A stretch of DNA of 64,000 bases from Durusdinium trenchii (lineage: Eukaryota > Sar > Dinophyceae > Suessiales > Symbiodiniaceae), in contig CAXAMN010006524.1 of NCBI GenBank assembly GCA_963970005.1, positions 98,381 to 162,380 of the forward strand, given 5' to 3'. The notes under the pieces are model-generated. The model was not told the DNA's origin. It saw nothing but the letters and a program-made list of their open reading frames with translations, and did no database searches. Below, one piece after another: positions 11,801 through 20,880 of the stretch. Both the position numbers and the translations under genes were made by a program. Every line of letters begins with the position of its first letter. Position 1 is the first letter of the stretch.

Positions 11801-14800
11801 TGAGAACCCCTAACAGTAAACTGTTTGGGGGAAAAGTGGGAGACAAATGCAAGGAAGTGGGAGACAAGCCGGCCGGAAACCCGACTACAAGCGCCCAGCC
11901 TGTGGAGACAAATGAAAAAAAGTTGGAGACACATGAAAGGAAGTGGGAGACAAGCCAGCCAGGAACCCGACCACAAGCACCCAGCTTGGAAAAGAACTGG
12001 GAGACAAATGAAAGGAAGTGGGAGACAAGCCAGCCGGGAACCCGACCACAAGCACCCAGCCTGGGAGACAAATNNNNNNNNNNGGAACCCGACCACAAGC
12101 ACCCAGCCTGGGAGACAAATGAAAAGAACTTGGAGACAAATGAAAAGAAGTGGGAACCACAAGCATTGAGCCTGGGAGACAAATGAAAAGAAGTGGGAGA
12201 CAAATGAAAGGACGGGAGACAAGCCAGCCGGGAACCCGACCAGACCATCCAGCACCAAGGCGACCATTCTTTAAAGCATTGAGAACCCCTAACAGTAAAC
12301 TGTTTGGGGAAAAACCGCGTCGAGATCTGGTTGGGAGTTCTCTTTCCCGAAGCTTCACACCAATTTCAAGAAGTGTCTTGTCGCTGCCGTTATGGGGAAG
12401 GACCATGCTCGAACAACTAGGTGACAACACCACCATGGAAGACTGTCACGAAGAAACGTCCTAGCTGGATAATGATTTTGGGCTGGACGTGAAAAATTTC
12501 GGCCATGGAGGATCTCCCCCAGCACCCAGGGTACCCGGAGGAAAGCTCGACGAAAATGTCGGACCGGAAGAGCGCGACCGATGTGGCAGTCGCGACACGA
12601 CCCCGTTCTCAGCACGCCAGAGAGAGTGCTCTCCGACAGGACGCGCTCCACATCCAAATATGTGACCGCGTCCGTGCCTGGCCAAAAGACCGGCGGAACG
12701 AAATGCAGCAGTCATGGACTCGGACGTGGATCATGAACGAACACGAAGGTGTGAGAGTCAGTCCTGGGAATATATGCAGTGCTGGGAGTATGGTTGGTCC
12801 CCCTCCCCGTCCGCAAGCGAACCGGACGCAAAGCCACGCGGCCAAAAGTATCTCCGCCCCGCAACCCGACGACGCCGGGTGGCCTCGATGCGGGCCCGAG
12901 TCGACCGAGCACCAGTGGGAGTGGATGCGGTCCATTGGCCGGACCCCCTCCGCCCGGATGCGAGGCCAGGAGCGGGCAGAGGTGTAGCGCACGCCTGACA
13001 GGGAAGCGCACGTGTCACCGAAAAGAACTGGAAATTCGAGGGGGCCGAGCTTCTCCAAAACACGCGCGTCGACTGAGTGCAGGCACGGAGCTGCGAAGCC
13101 ACGGCGATCCGCTGCAAATCGAACTTGTCTTGCAAGACCTGAATGCGGTGGGTGGAAAGAGAGAGAGAGAGAGAGAAGGCCTGGCTGTGTGTATGCGCCA
13201 AGACCACGAAAGGGAAATTGCAGGTAAAGTTCAACGAACGAAAAAGACTGCCGAGGCACACCCGCCAAACAGCGCAAGTTCCCTTGGCAGGCCCGGATGC
13301 GAGCGCCGCACATGTGGAATCTGCCCTTCTTGTCCTCCCGTACCAACCAACCGCGCGAGCCCAGACCTGAGCCCGCCGTGGTGCGGTGCGGGCGAAAAAG
13401 CACATCGAGGCCACAGTCTGGAGGGAAGTGGCTGGAGCACTACCAAAAAAAGTCGACGCCAAAAGTGCGACAGTCCCCTGAAGGAAAGGTCTACAGGGGC
13501 ACAGCGTGGCAAAGTACTACCCTGGTGGTCGGTCACACGGCTGCACGCGCACGCGCGCGCAGGCACAGCGTCAGCGGCAAAGGGCTCGGTGTTGGAGCAG
13601 CGCACCGATGTCCACCGTGGCATCCGCCGCCAGGTCGAGGCCATGGCCGGTTCGAAGCAGACGCCTTGCGAGAGCCCAACCATGTCTGTGTCCGTCTGTC
13701 GTTTGGTCTCCCCGTCACCGCGCGGCTGACGCAAGTTCAGACAGCAAAAAGGCATGGACCGGCCCCTAAAGAGGATCAGACACAAACATTCCGACAAAGT
13801 TTCTCCCCAACACATGGGGGCGACCACGGCCCGCCCAGAAACACGGACCCCGAGTCCACATCGCGTCCATCCAGGCAACTCTGTCACACGAAGCTCACCA
13901 AGGGGCCGGGAGGGCACCAGCCGCAAGCACTGTCACAGCGGTCAGGCGCAGACAGGGGCCATGGCCTACGTGGCACCTCTCACAGGAAAGGTACCGGGAA
14001 CCTCGACTTAGAAAAAAAAACTGCGTTCGTCCTTATTTCTGGCCTTGACCAGCCCCTTTAGAGTTCAATGGGGTGGTCATGGGAGTCACATAGTTAGTGG
14101 GGTAGACCTGCAAGAAGGGGAAACATCTGGTTCCTGCTCTGCTGGGCTCGGAGGACTCTGGCAGAGCAAAAAAAATCGTTCTTGTTGAGGGTGTTCGGGA
14201 CAGGCTTAGAGACAATCTGTCTTACATACATCAGCTATGGGTTTCCTGTTCAGGGTCTGATAGGTGTCATTGAACATGGTATGTCTGGAGCCGAAAAACC
14301 CAGAAATCGAGTCGTCGAAGTCTCTGGCAGTCCTATTCCGAGAAGAGTTCTCGAAGCATGTCCCCCTCAACCAGCAAGTGGGAGTCCAAACCTGCTTTAC
14401 GTACAGCTTGGCATCAAATGAAGTGGTAGTCACCTTGTTCCGTGTCAAAATCAGGGTATCCACCAATAGGTCTGAAGAACAAAAACAGGACACATGTTTT
14501 GTTTTCGTCCAAAGTATTGCTGGGTCGGTATGGCTAGCAAATTACAAAAAGACCGGACCTTCACCCCGCTGAGGGCAAATACGTTGGAACCGGGGCATTC
14601 TTAGCAAAGCCCTGCGAAACGTACGGTTGCGTCGAAGAGTTGTGAGGCATGCATGTTTTGTAAGCTGTGTGTCGCTGCCGATGTTCACATGCACGGTTCA
14701 AGTACATGCTTCCTTTACAAAAACGGATCCGCAGAGACCATGAGTGCAAACAAACCTTTGGGAACTGGCTCACAAGTAGCAAGGCATGAATTTTGCCCAC

Positions 14801-17585
14801 CATCCTGTCAGCTGGCAGAGTGGACTAGTATGGCCCAAGTTTTCTCAAGTTAGGCCTGTGGGTCGGCTAGGCATAGCCCTAGGACAGGGAGACCTATGGG
14901 CAGCGCTAGGCAGAGGCCCTGGACAGACCCCAGTCTATCCCTCCGCTTCCTCTCTCTCCGTCTCTGTCCCTCTCCCTTCATCTCTCTCTCTCTCTCTCTC
15001 CCTCCCTCTCCCTCCCTCTCCCTCTTCCTCGAAACAGGGAGGAGGAGGAGGAGGGAGGGGGGTGGAAGCGAAAGGGGTGGGGACAGACAGGGACGAAGAA
15101 GAGGAAGGGAAAGGTGCCACCCGAAAGTGCCGGCTTTACCATTTCCGGCACTTTCGCGGGGTGTTCTTCCTTCGCCGGACTTTCGGCCACGGTCGGGTGA
15201 GGGCGCCAGAAACAGAAAGGGTGCCGGATCAACGGGACGACGGAGGGACACGGAGGAGAGGGAGACAGCGGTCGGAAAGCGAGGGAGGAAGAGAGGGGTA
15301 GAAAGAGGCAGGAAAAGGAATATATGGAAGGGAGTGGTCCCACCCGAAAGTGCCGGCTTGGCCATTTCCGCCCCTTTCGCGCGGTTTATTTCCTTCGCCG
15401 AACTTTCGGCAATGGCAGAGAGAAGGCACAAGAAACAGAAACGCAGCAGGAGAAACAGGGCGATGGAGGGAAAAGGAGCGAGAACGAAGGAGAGGAAGCG
15501 AGGGACAGGGAGGGAAGAGGGACGCAGACGGGAGACAGAGGCGGCGGGAGGGAGAGGAGGATGGACGGGGGAGGGAGAGGCAGGAATCCGCTGGGAGAGG
15601 GAGAGGGAGGCGGAGGGCAAGGACGAGGCATCTCTCCCTCTTCCATTTCCTCGCTCCCTCTGCCTCGCTCTTCCTCGCTTTCCCTTTTCCTTCCTACCGC
15701 TTACTTCCGGTCTCTCCTTTTGTCTCCCTCTTCTTCTCTCCCGTTTCCTCTCTCTCCCGCTCTCTCCTTCTTGAGAGAGGTGATAGAGAGAGAGAGAGAG
15801 AGCACGAAGGAAAAGGACAGGAAAGAGGGGTGACAAAAAAGACAGCGAGTAAGGAAAGACTGCGGATTGGCCTGGGGGTAGGCTAGGCATAGGCCTGGGA
15901 TAGGCCTATGCCTAGCGCTACCCCTAGGCTGGCCATGCGCTACCCCTAGGCCTAGGATAGGCCTATGCCTAGGCTAGGCATAGGCCTAGGATAGGCCTAT
16001 GGATAGCGCTAGGCATAGGCCTAGGATAGGCCTATGGCTAGCCTAGGCATAGGCCTATGGATAGCGCTAGGCATAGGCATAGGATAGGCCTATGGATAGC
16101 GCTAGGCATAGGCCTAGGATAGGCCTATGCCGAGGCTAGGCATAGGCCTATGATAGGCCTATGGGTAGCGCTAGGCTAGCTCCCTAGGCCCCTGGGATAG
16201 GGGCTACCCTGGCTCGAGTATAGGGGTAGCTGTGGGAGTTCTGTATGGATTTTTGAAGATGTTTGGCGGATAGAGAGTTTGGAAGTACGTACCTGGACCC
16301 GTTGGATATAGGTCCAGGAGTGTCATCAATCCCATGAACAAAACTCGTAATTACCTGACCAAGTTCCACAAAACGGACAAACCAGAACTCATCAACCAAG
16401 CCACCAATCTGTGAGAACGTCTAGAGTCTATACATCCCCTGTGAGAGGGCCACTTTGACGAAGAACACTCACGCCCCATTCGATCGGTCGGAAACACTTC
16501 GACAAAAAGTTCGACAAACACTGGGCTCTTCTGGCCTTGGCAAACTCGAGGTGGCTTTCGAAGGCATCCCCCCATAAACTCCTCCGAGAGCAAGATGCCT
16601 CAAGACCATTCGAGACTCACCAAGAAAGGGGCGAGTTAAGCAAGGTTCATCGGTTCATATCTGTTCTTATTGGGTCTGCAAAGGCCCAAATTGGTGAAAT
16701 TGAAGCTCCAAGTGAAGATGTGCATGCTAGGATGCGAAACCAACCACTGGAGGATCGAGAACACCGACCTTCGACCGCCAGAACCATCGGACCTCCACAC
16801 ATTCGCCGTTCACAAGCACCACAGGGCCGGAACATCCATACGGGTTTTCCTGCCTGAAAAGGCCAACTGCATCCCCAAGTTCACCATCACCAGCACCACT
16901 GCCGCCAAGGTATCCAGCCATCCGGTGTTGTCAAGCCCGATCACCAAAGGGATACTCCAAGCGCTCTCCTCACGAACCGGAGGGAAGCACTTGAGCGCGC
17001 TCTCAACCCTTTAGAATTTTGGAAGAGAAGACATCTTTTCCTTGTGCTATTTTTTTTTTCTGCGCGTTCTGCACAGATCCTATCATCTTTCGCCACTTCA
17101 AAAGCTTGATCATATTGGTTTTCCTATTTGTGCCACTTCATATGTTGATCCCCCAAAAAGGACCAACGGACCAACCAATTCACCCGCTCCTCAACGGGCA
17201 CGGGGGTAAGCTGATCCTCCGCCATCTCGGACGTCGGCTTCTCTGGCTCAACACCTAAGCGTTCCTCCACTGTTCTCAGCCGCACCGCGAGCTTCTCCAG
17301 CTCCGCTTCCAGGCGCTGTTGCAGCTGAGTCAGCTCATTGGAATCGCTGCCTACGCGACAAAATGAGAAGACAAGTTGGATGCTCAAAGAGCTCCAGGGA
17401 AGTGTTTTTTGGAAAGCTGGAGCAGAAGAAACCAGACAAACAACCTATTAAAGGAAAAGGGATGAGATATTTCGAGACTCACCTGCATCAAGAACCCTTG
17501 TTCGGACCAGCGTGCCTATCTCAATCGACTTCAGTGGTTCGTCTCGCTCTTCGTCGAGGTTTGAAGGCAAAGCAGGGATGGGCAT
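5395..17585 (-). CDS. Multi-exon gene for a dinoflagellate multi-pass membrane protein
   Basis: At least ten small exons on the minus strand join in phase into one protein: a coiled-coil stretch, a first membrane helix (LDTLAAVVLVMVNLG), an extracellular-type segment (VAHDYSFLDLAG), a second helix (LQVGTLLCMLCILLW), three more hydrophobic segments in exon 6770-6237, and a Cys-rich tail (LRLVCGDTCGC). I know this pattern as a large lineage-specific dinoflagellate family with no assigned function; I see no channel filter or enzyme motif. The intron between 16536 and 9458 holds a 6.6-kb inverted-repeat element. Several introns use GC or GA donors. The N-terminal start was not found; upstream exons beyond 17585 are likely. 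Confidence 0.65.
5925..6001 (-). CDS. Membrane-protein gene, short YPVC exon (tentative)
   Basis: Acceptor GCAAG|GTC, then VFDLDRTRSMAEEASLYPVC and MEKDT, with a possible GA donor TCG|GATTGA. The AEEAS-YPVC pattern is what I expect before the Cys-rich tail, but the phase on both sides could not be verified. Confidence 0.35.
6133..6208. repeat. TAGC-module repeat
   Basis: Short array of GTAGCGATGGCCTCCA-type modules in an intron of the membrane-protein gene. It is the same family as the copies at 18808, 20831, 25776, 44826, 60673 and 63417. Confidence 0.7.
6237..6770 (-). CDS. Membrane-protein gene, large exon with three hydrophobic segments
   Basis: Reads CFKALSGCRFG, then helix MTYIARTAIASVLLVAGILW, a second segment TELMLNAVALNAILDVDEF, the loop MTPIKIQHTIKSLEPIKV, and a third helix LITITVLLSYSFLVVPL followed by LCGGNRTFVVA. 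This is the best conserved part of the family. The start at about 6770 and the end at a GT donor (ATG|GTACCT, 6237) are the most likely of several options. Confidence 0.65.
8165..8232 (-). CDS. Membrane-protein gene, ELRRIW exon
   Basis: Acceptor CCTCAG|GAG follows a pyrimidine-rich stretch. Reads ELRRIWLAFEATLQIPRAK and then basic residues. It joins the preceding helix in phase 0 (VYK|ELRRIW). The 3' end is uncertain; a GA donor after AGCAG is possible. Confidence 0.5.
8591..8719 (-). CDS. Membrane-protein gene, second helix exon
   Basis: Acceptor GAG|TCG; reads STLVEEINAFLGLGKDE, then the membrane helix LPILQVGTLLCMLCILLW and CLCVYK. 129 bp, phase 0 on both sides, ending at a GA donor AAG|GACCTC. 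Confidence 0.6.
9348..9458 (-). CDS. Membrane-protein gene, exon after the inserted element
   Basis: Acceptor CATCTGCAG|ATC; reads IWRTSVAHDYSFLDLAG, then SLVTRVCNLDGALIYSQKQ. 111 bp in phase 0, ending at a GC donor CAG|GCGGCT. It joins EFAK of exon D and STLVEE of the next exon without breaking the family pattern. Confidence 0.6.
9596..10685 (-). repeat. Left inverted-repeat arm
   Basis: From outside in: AGAACTCCC, a short CCTAGG palindrome stretch, a (TC)n run at 9716-9739, low-complexity GA/TC-rich sequence, then two related blocks of about 250 bp. Each block carries CGAAAGTGCCGG or a variant facing CCGGCACTTTCG. The arm ends with TTGAGAAAACTTGGGCC and CACTCTGCCAGCTAAC. Long open frames here are Arg/Glu or Ser/Pro low-complexity translations of the purine-pyrimidine bias and are not genes. 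Confidence 0.8.
11040..11790. repeat. 67-bp minisatellite A
   Basis: About eleven tandem units with period 67-68 bp, key words GACCTGGGAGACAAATGA, GAAATGCTACATGGCCAG and GGGCGGACACCA. Two units carry internal deletions. The period is not a multiple of three, so the long frames through it (SIHLSPRSVTAG and similar) are not coding. Confidence 0.9.
11807..11830. repeat. Hairpin repeat, copy 1
   Basis: Stem CCCCTAACAGT / ACTGTTTGGGG with a 2-base loop and one T-T mismatch, preceded by CTTAAGAAAGAATTGAGAA. Confidence 0.75.
11831..12250. repeat. Minisatellite B, related to A
   Basis: Tandem units of about 60-85 bp with GTGGGAGACAAGCCAGCC, GGAACCCGACCACAAGC and CTGGGAGACAAATGAAA. It shares the word TGGGAGACAAATGA with array A. 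It is bounded on both sides by copies of the CCCC...GGGG hairpin repeat and is interrupted by a run of N. Confidence 0.85.
12074..12083. other. Assembly gap (10 N)
   Basis: Ten N inside minisatellite B. The true copy number of the array is therefore unknown. Confidence 1.
12286..12309. repeat. Hairpin repeat, copy 2
   Basis: Same 24 bases as copy 1, preceded by TTTAAAGCATTGAGAA and followed by AAAA. Together with copy 1 it brackets minisatellite B. Confidence 0.75.
12310..14030. other. GC-rich interior of the inverted-repeat element, no gene recognised
   Basis: About 1.7 kb of GC-rich sequence with overlapping long open frames on both strands. None shows a protein pattern I recognise. Codons are Arg/Pro/Ala-rich in all frames, as expected from composition alone. 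A (GA)n tract lies at 13159-13175 and an alternating CGCG/CACG tract at about 13542-13561. Confidence 0.5.
14033..14672 (-). CDS. Putative five-exon cargo gene inside the inverted-repeat element
   Basis: Exon pieces on the minus strand with good splice signals: about 14672-14565 (NSSTQPYVSQGFAKNAP, then TYLPSAG, donor GG|GTGAAG); 14471-14434 after TTTTTGTTCTTCAG (GPIGGYPDFDTEQ, donor G|GTGACT); 14391-14339 (GLDSHLLVEGDMLREL); 14284-14230 (HTMFNDTYQTLNRKPIAD, donor GAT|GTATGT); and 14107-14033 after TTCTTGCAG (VYPTNYVTPMTTPLNS, stop TAA). Phases agree for exons 1-2-3 and 4-5; the 3-4 junction is not resolved. I do not recognise the protein. A gene with short spliceosomal introns inside a transposon-like element suggests captured host sequence. 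Confidence 0.4.
14800..16241 (+). repeat. Right inverted-repeat arm
   Basis: Complement of the left arm: CAGCTGGCAGAGTGG, GGCCCAAGTTTTCTCAA, the two blocks with the CCGGCACTTTCG hairpin, GA-rich sequence, (GA)n at 15785-15803, then an enlarged CCTAGG satellite that makes this arm about 350 bp longer, closing with GGGAGTTCT. Confidence 0.8.
15866..16200. repeat. Palindromic CCTAGG/AGGCCT/AGCGCT satellite
   Basis: About 330 bp made almost only of overlapping palindromes: TAGGCCTA, CCTAGG, AGCGCT, GCTAGC, and GGCATAGGCC alternating with GGATAGGCC. There are roughly 8-10 imperfect units of 35-40 bp. The left arm has only about 40 bp of it (9606-9645). Confidence 0.85.
16250..16530. other. Intron sequence of the membrane-protein gene, nothing further seen
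   Basis: Between the right end of the inverted-repeat element and exon D. No ORF, repeat or motif that I can support. Confidence 0.5.
16536..16598 (-). CDS. Membrane-protein gene, exon D with one extra base
   Basis: Acceptor GAG|GC completes a Gly codon and gives GILLSEEFMG. After a run of six G (C6 at 16568-16573 on the plus strand) the frame that continues as DAFESHLEFAK is shifted by one base; five G would restore it. It ends at a GC donor AAG|GCCAGA. The next exon recovered is 7 kb away at 9458, phase 0. Confidence 0.5.
16854..17001 (-). CDS. Membrane-protein gene, exon C (first membrane helix)
   Basis: Acceptor GAG|AGC; reads SALKCFPPVREESAW, then the hydrophobic helix LDTLAAVVLVMVNLGMQLAF. 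It ends in phase 1 at a GC donor, G|GCAGGA. The helix continues into exon D (GILLSEEFMG). Confidence 0.6.
17184..17350 (-). CDS. Membrane-protein gene, exon B (coiled coil)
   Basis: Acceptor TAG|GC, then ELTQLQQRLEAELEKLAVR and RTVEERLG, a clear heptad coiled coil, then an acidic Pro-rich end and donor CGG|GTGAAT. 167 bp, phase 1 in, phase 0 out. Confidence 0.6.
17483..17585 (-). CDS. Membrane-protein gene, exon A
   Basis: Open frame beginning in FAMPIPALPSNLDEER and ending LVRTRVLDAG at a perfect donor G|GTGAGT. The exon may extend upstream, since the frame stays open with PSLLSV before the Met at 17585. It ends in phase 1, which fits exon B (G|GC). Confidence 0.55.
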
Positions 17586-18078
17586 GGCAAACACCGACAA
17601 CAGGGATGGCAGACACCAAAGCTCTGCTCGTGGTCCACAAGTTCAACAGTTCAACCTCTTTGAGATATATACTATCTGTGAGACAATGCTAGAACCGCTA
17701 GAACGACGGCTGTAGGATCTCTAGGGAGGCCTATGTCCGCTGTTGAGTGCCCCAGACCGACTGAAGTCTCTTGTTACAACCCTCAGACGCGACTTAAACC
17801 GGCACAACGTCACAACTCTGTATGTTGTTCTTTATTCAAGAAAGAACACAGACTTTCCGGAACCCCATATACATCCATGTACCAGTGCAACAAACATGGC
17901 GAACTACCGGAGGTTGATTGTTGGGAATACAAGTTTCCTCTACCTTCTACCTAATGCACTGCGTGAGTTCGATGCTCACCCCAGGTAAAACGATCTTCCT
18001 CTACCATCTGAAGGAAGTCTTCGGCCAGTTTCTATGTTGGTTTTGAAGAGTGTAAATCCCTTGATTAGACCACTGGTT

Positions 18079-18174
18079 GGTGGTTTCAACCCACGTGAAG
18101 AATATTAGTCAGTGGGTTCGATCATCCCAAGTAAAGGTTGAAAATAAGAATCAGAATAACTGAAAACCCCACCC
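18079..18174. repeat. Small TIR element, GGTGGTTTCA family, copy 1
   Basis: 96 bp beginning GGTGGTTTCAACCCAC and ending in a degraded inverted copy CTGAAAACCCCACCC. It shares ATCATCCCAAGTAAAG with the copy at 31810. Confidence 0.65.
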
Positions 18175-18807
18175 AGATTACACGTGAACTTCCAAGCCTT
18201 TGTTGTTTACGCACTTTCAGGACCCATCTTTGTGAGCTTGAGCCGACGGGATTCACGAACTGCTCTTTTTCGCCAAAAAGCTCCAGCAAGACCTATTGCC
18301 ATGATCTCCTGGCCATTTGCTGCCTCCCAAAACTTACAGAAACACGCCACGTCCAAGCCTTCTGATTTAGGAAGTCCTCTGACTCAAATCGCCGTCCATA
18401 CTTGTTCAACAAAAAAATACTATGCCTGCCATGCTTTGCCTTCAACACAAGTGGTTTTGCCCGCCCAAAAACTTCAAACCACATCTGATACAACATCCTC
18501 GAAAACAACCCAACATGAAACCTCTTTTTTAACATTCTGGATTCCCAGAAACCCCACATCATCACAACCAGAACAGCTCTACAAGCTCGCTTAGAGACCC
18601 ACCAGACCAATCAGAATCCCAACCAAACGCCCCCTCAAAAACATGTCCAAATAACCCATCTGCTTGTTGGAGATGCCCCTTCGCTTCCCCCAACATCACG
18701 AGCGACATCACCGGACCCTTCGCAAAACCAGCGAAACCAGCGTGGTGCAGGTCGGGCTTTCCCAACCGACGGGTGGGGCGGGAAGGGTTTCGAGAAAGAT
18801 TGGACAT

Positions 18808-18852
18808 GCTACTAGGGGCTCCTGGCCTTACTACTAGGAACAAGAAGCTACA
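18808..18852 (-). repeat. TAGC-module repeat, inverted copy
   Basis: Reverse complement of the copy at 20831: on the minus strand GTAGCTTCTTGTTCCTAG followed by TAGTAAGGCCAGGAGCCCC. Confidence 0.8.
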
Positions 18853-19580
18853 TGGGTGCGTCTTTTGATGTCTTTTGTATACTGAGACCCCCAGGCCTGA
18901 CGGCTGAGTACAGGTCTGACGCGGAGACCATTTGTCCAAAGCGTAATCAGGTCGGAACGCCGACAGGTCCTTCCCTTTTTTGTCCAACACTTGGAGCGTA
19001 AAATGAGAAGCGTTGATTCGAGTGTATCATCTATATACATTTCACCCAAAGACCGCATGGGATAGACTCACATGTAGATCGCGGTCGTACCTGTCAGAAA
19101 GGCGGTGTCCACCTTGGTGATGGCACTGGATTGATTCATCAATTGATTATGACTATGATTGATTCATAGGATTGCTCCTTTTGACCGTCCCCGCACCAAG
19201 CCAGAAAAACTCCACCTGGCTGCGATGTCAGTCCTTGTCGGCCATGCTCAGCTGAGCACCTGGCTGCGTTGAGTCTCCAAGTCATCTCCGTGCAAAAAGG
19301 AAAGACTGTAGAGCGAGTCGAGCTGAGGATGAACCGAGAAGGACGGTCCAGTTGGGCATCTCCCACGACCTGTGGAAAAAGCGGATGGGGCCCGTTTGGT
19401 TGCAGCTTGGTTCCGTTTGCGCAAGGCTCACCAAGCAGCACGACGGAGCATTGGCTCCGCTCAAGTGACCGGTAAACTGCGACACACCCGAGACGGCTTC
19501 GCGGTGGTTCCTCGTTCGCGTTGTTCAGAACTTGAGGCCACGGGTTGCCAAGGAAGAAATACAAAACAACTTGCCTTGCA

Positions 19581-19638
19581 GGTGTAATCAAGTGGATGCT
19601 TCACCCCTCGGTGTAATCAAGTGGATGCTTCACCCCTC
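19581..19638. repeat. 29-bp tandem duplication
   Basis: Two identical units, 19581-19609 and 19610-19638, beginning GGTGTAATCAAGTGG and ending TTCACCCCTC. Confidence 0.95.
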
Positions 19639-20830
19639 AACAATTCGGATGTTTGTGGTTTTGCCTCAAAGAGGGTTTTTTCTGGACACGGGAGTTCTTC
19701 TCTTTCAGACGGTTTGTCCCATGGCGTCTCCCGCCTTGTCCCAGCAACAATTGCACTGCCTGGGGGCGGTGGAGAGACGGGACGGTCAGTGTGGGTATGT
19801 TATCACAGTGGATGATTCGGATCCGGTCGACCAGGTCCCAAAACCAGTTTGACTGACCTTTGGAAACCAAGCTGCCACAAATATGCAAACTGTTTCAAGA
19901 AAGAAACCCAGCCCATTGGACCTGAGGATGATCGAGGTCTGTCTCGCGTGCTGGGAACTCGTGAATTCATTGGGAAGATTGGCATACTGACTCATCCTTG
20001 TGACAATATGTGACAGTGCGGTCACCGCCCAGTCGCGGGTGAAGATGAGAGAGTCCATTCTCGTCTTCGCATTGATTCATGCCGTAATGTCGACTGAATG
20101 AAACACCTCTACCAGAATGGGTGTACATCTTCAGATGTTAGGTTTGATTCATCAATCGTCGATCAGACCATGTCAGGCCATGTCCATCCATTTCCGCTCA
20201 GATTCGACTCCCAAAGACCTGATTTAAAGCTTCCATCGACTCCTCAAGCTTTGACCCCAAACGTGGAAGCGAAGAAATTCTTGACCGCCCTGGGTGTTTC
20301 TTGGGTCGGCCATGACCCACAGGAGAGAGCGCATCTAAATCTTTTCTTCCAGGGCCCCCGTGTCAAACAAACGGTGTCGAAAAATCGGTGTCCTGACAAG
20401 AGGTGATTCCGGGGGCGTCACTGCCCCAAACCCAAAACCGTTCTTTGGCGTTTGGACTCGATCAATGGCTCACGCGTGGGCGTTTGGGGGTCCCATGCTC
20501 CGGTGGGGACATGCGCCAAACCGGAGTCGCGAGAACCGATCCAAGGAAGATCACCCATCATGGGTCTCTAAGAATGAGGTGTTCACCAAAACATCGGAAA
20601 AATAAGTCGCTCAAGAAGACGGACCAGGGCTTTTAAACCCCCTGTACTTACCCTCCATTCCCCTTGAGCAAGGCAGCAAGGCTGTGGCTCCACTCCACCT
20701 CACCACCGGTGTCGTTGAGCCTCGGCTTGACCCCTGCGAGCAGCCAGGTGGAGGGCCTCGGCACTCGCTTCGCGAAGGAGTGGAACGAGATTGGTGGCAA
20801 AACGGACAAAGCCTTGTTGGTAGCGAACCT

Positions 20831-20880
20831 TGCTACCTAGTAGTAAGGCCAGGAGCCCCTAGTAGCTTCTTGTTCCTCTT
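20831..20880 (+). repeat. TAGC-module repeat
   Basis: CTAGTAGTAAGGCCAGGAG, CCCCTAGTAGC and TTCTTGTTCCT modules; identical in its core to the inverted copy at 18808. Confidence 0.8.

Larger units (their letters stand above)
9596..16241. mobile_element. 6.6-kb composite element with 1.1-1.4-kb terminal inverted repeats
   Basis: The outermost bases are AGAACTCCC (9596-9604) and its complement GGGAGTTCT (16233-16241). The left arm to about 10685 is the reverse complement of the right arm from about 14800, with only scattered differences. The 4.1-kb interior holds two minisatellites, two copies of a hairpin repeat, GC-rich sequence without recognisable protein, and probable exons of a small gene. 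No transposase was recognised. The element lies within an intron of the membrane-protein gene. The flanks (TGCAT left, GTATGG right) give no clear target-site duplication. A long-TIR non-autonomous DNA transposon or foldback element fits best; an assembly-made inverted duplication is the alternative. Confidence 0.7.

Noticed and set aside
11035-12436. Long frames with repeated HLSPRSVTAG or SFICLPG text
   Set aside because: Translations of minisatellites whose period is not a multiple of three; also cross the N gap.
12609-13926. Overlapping frames of 230-316 codons on both strands
   Set aside because: Equal openness of several frames in GC-rich DNA; no conserved motif or splice context.
14786-15890. 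Frames up to 346 codons in the right arm
   Set aside because: Mirror images of the left-arm frames; compositional artefacts.
18110-18130. tRNA B-box-like GGGTTCGATCATCCC
   Set aside because: Lies in a small TIR element, has no A box or acceptor stem at the right distance, and the other element copy lacks the B box.
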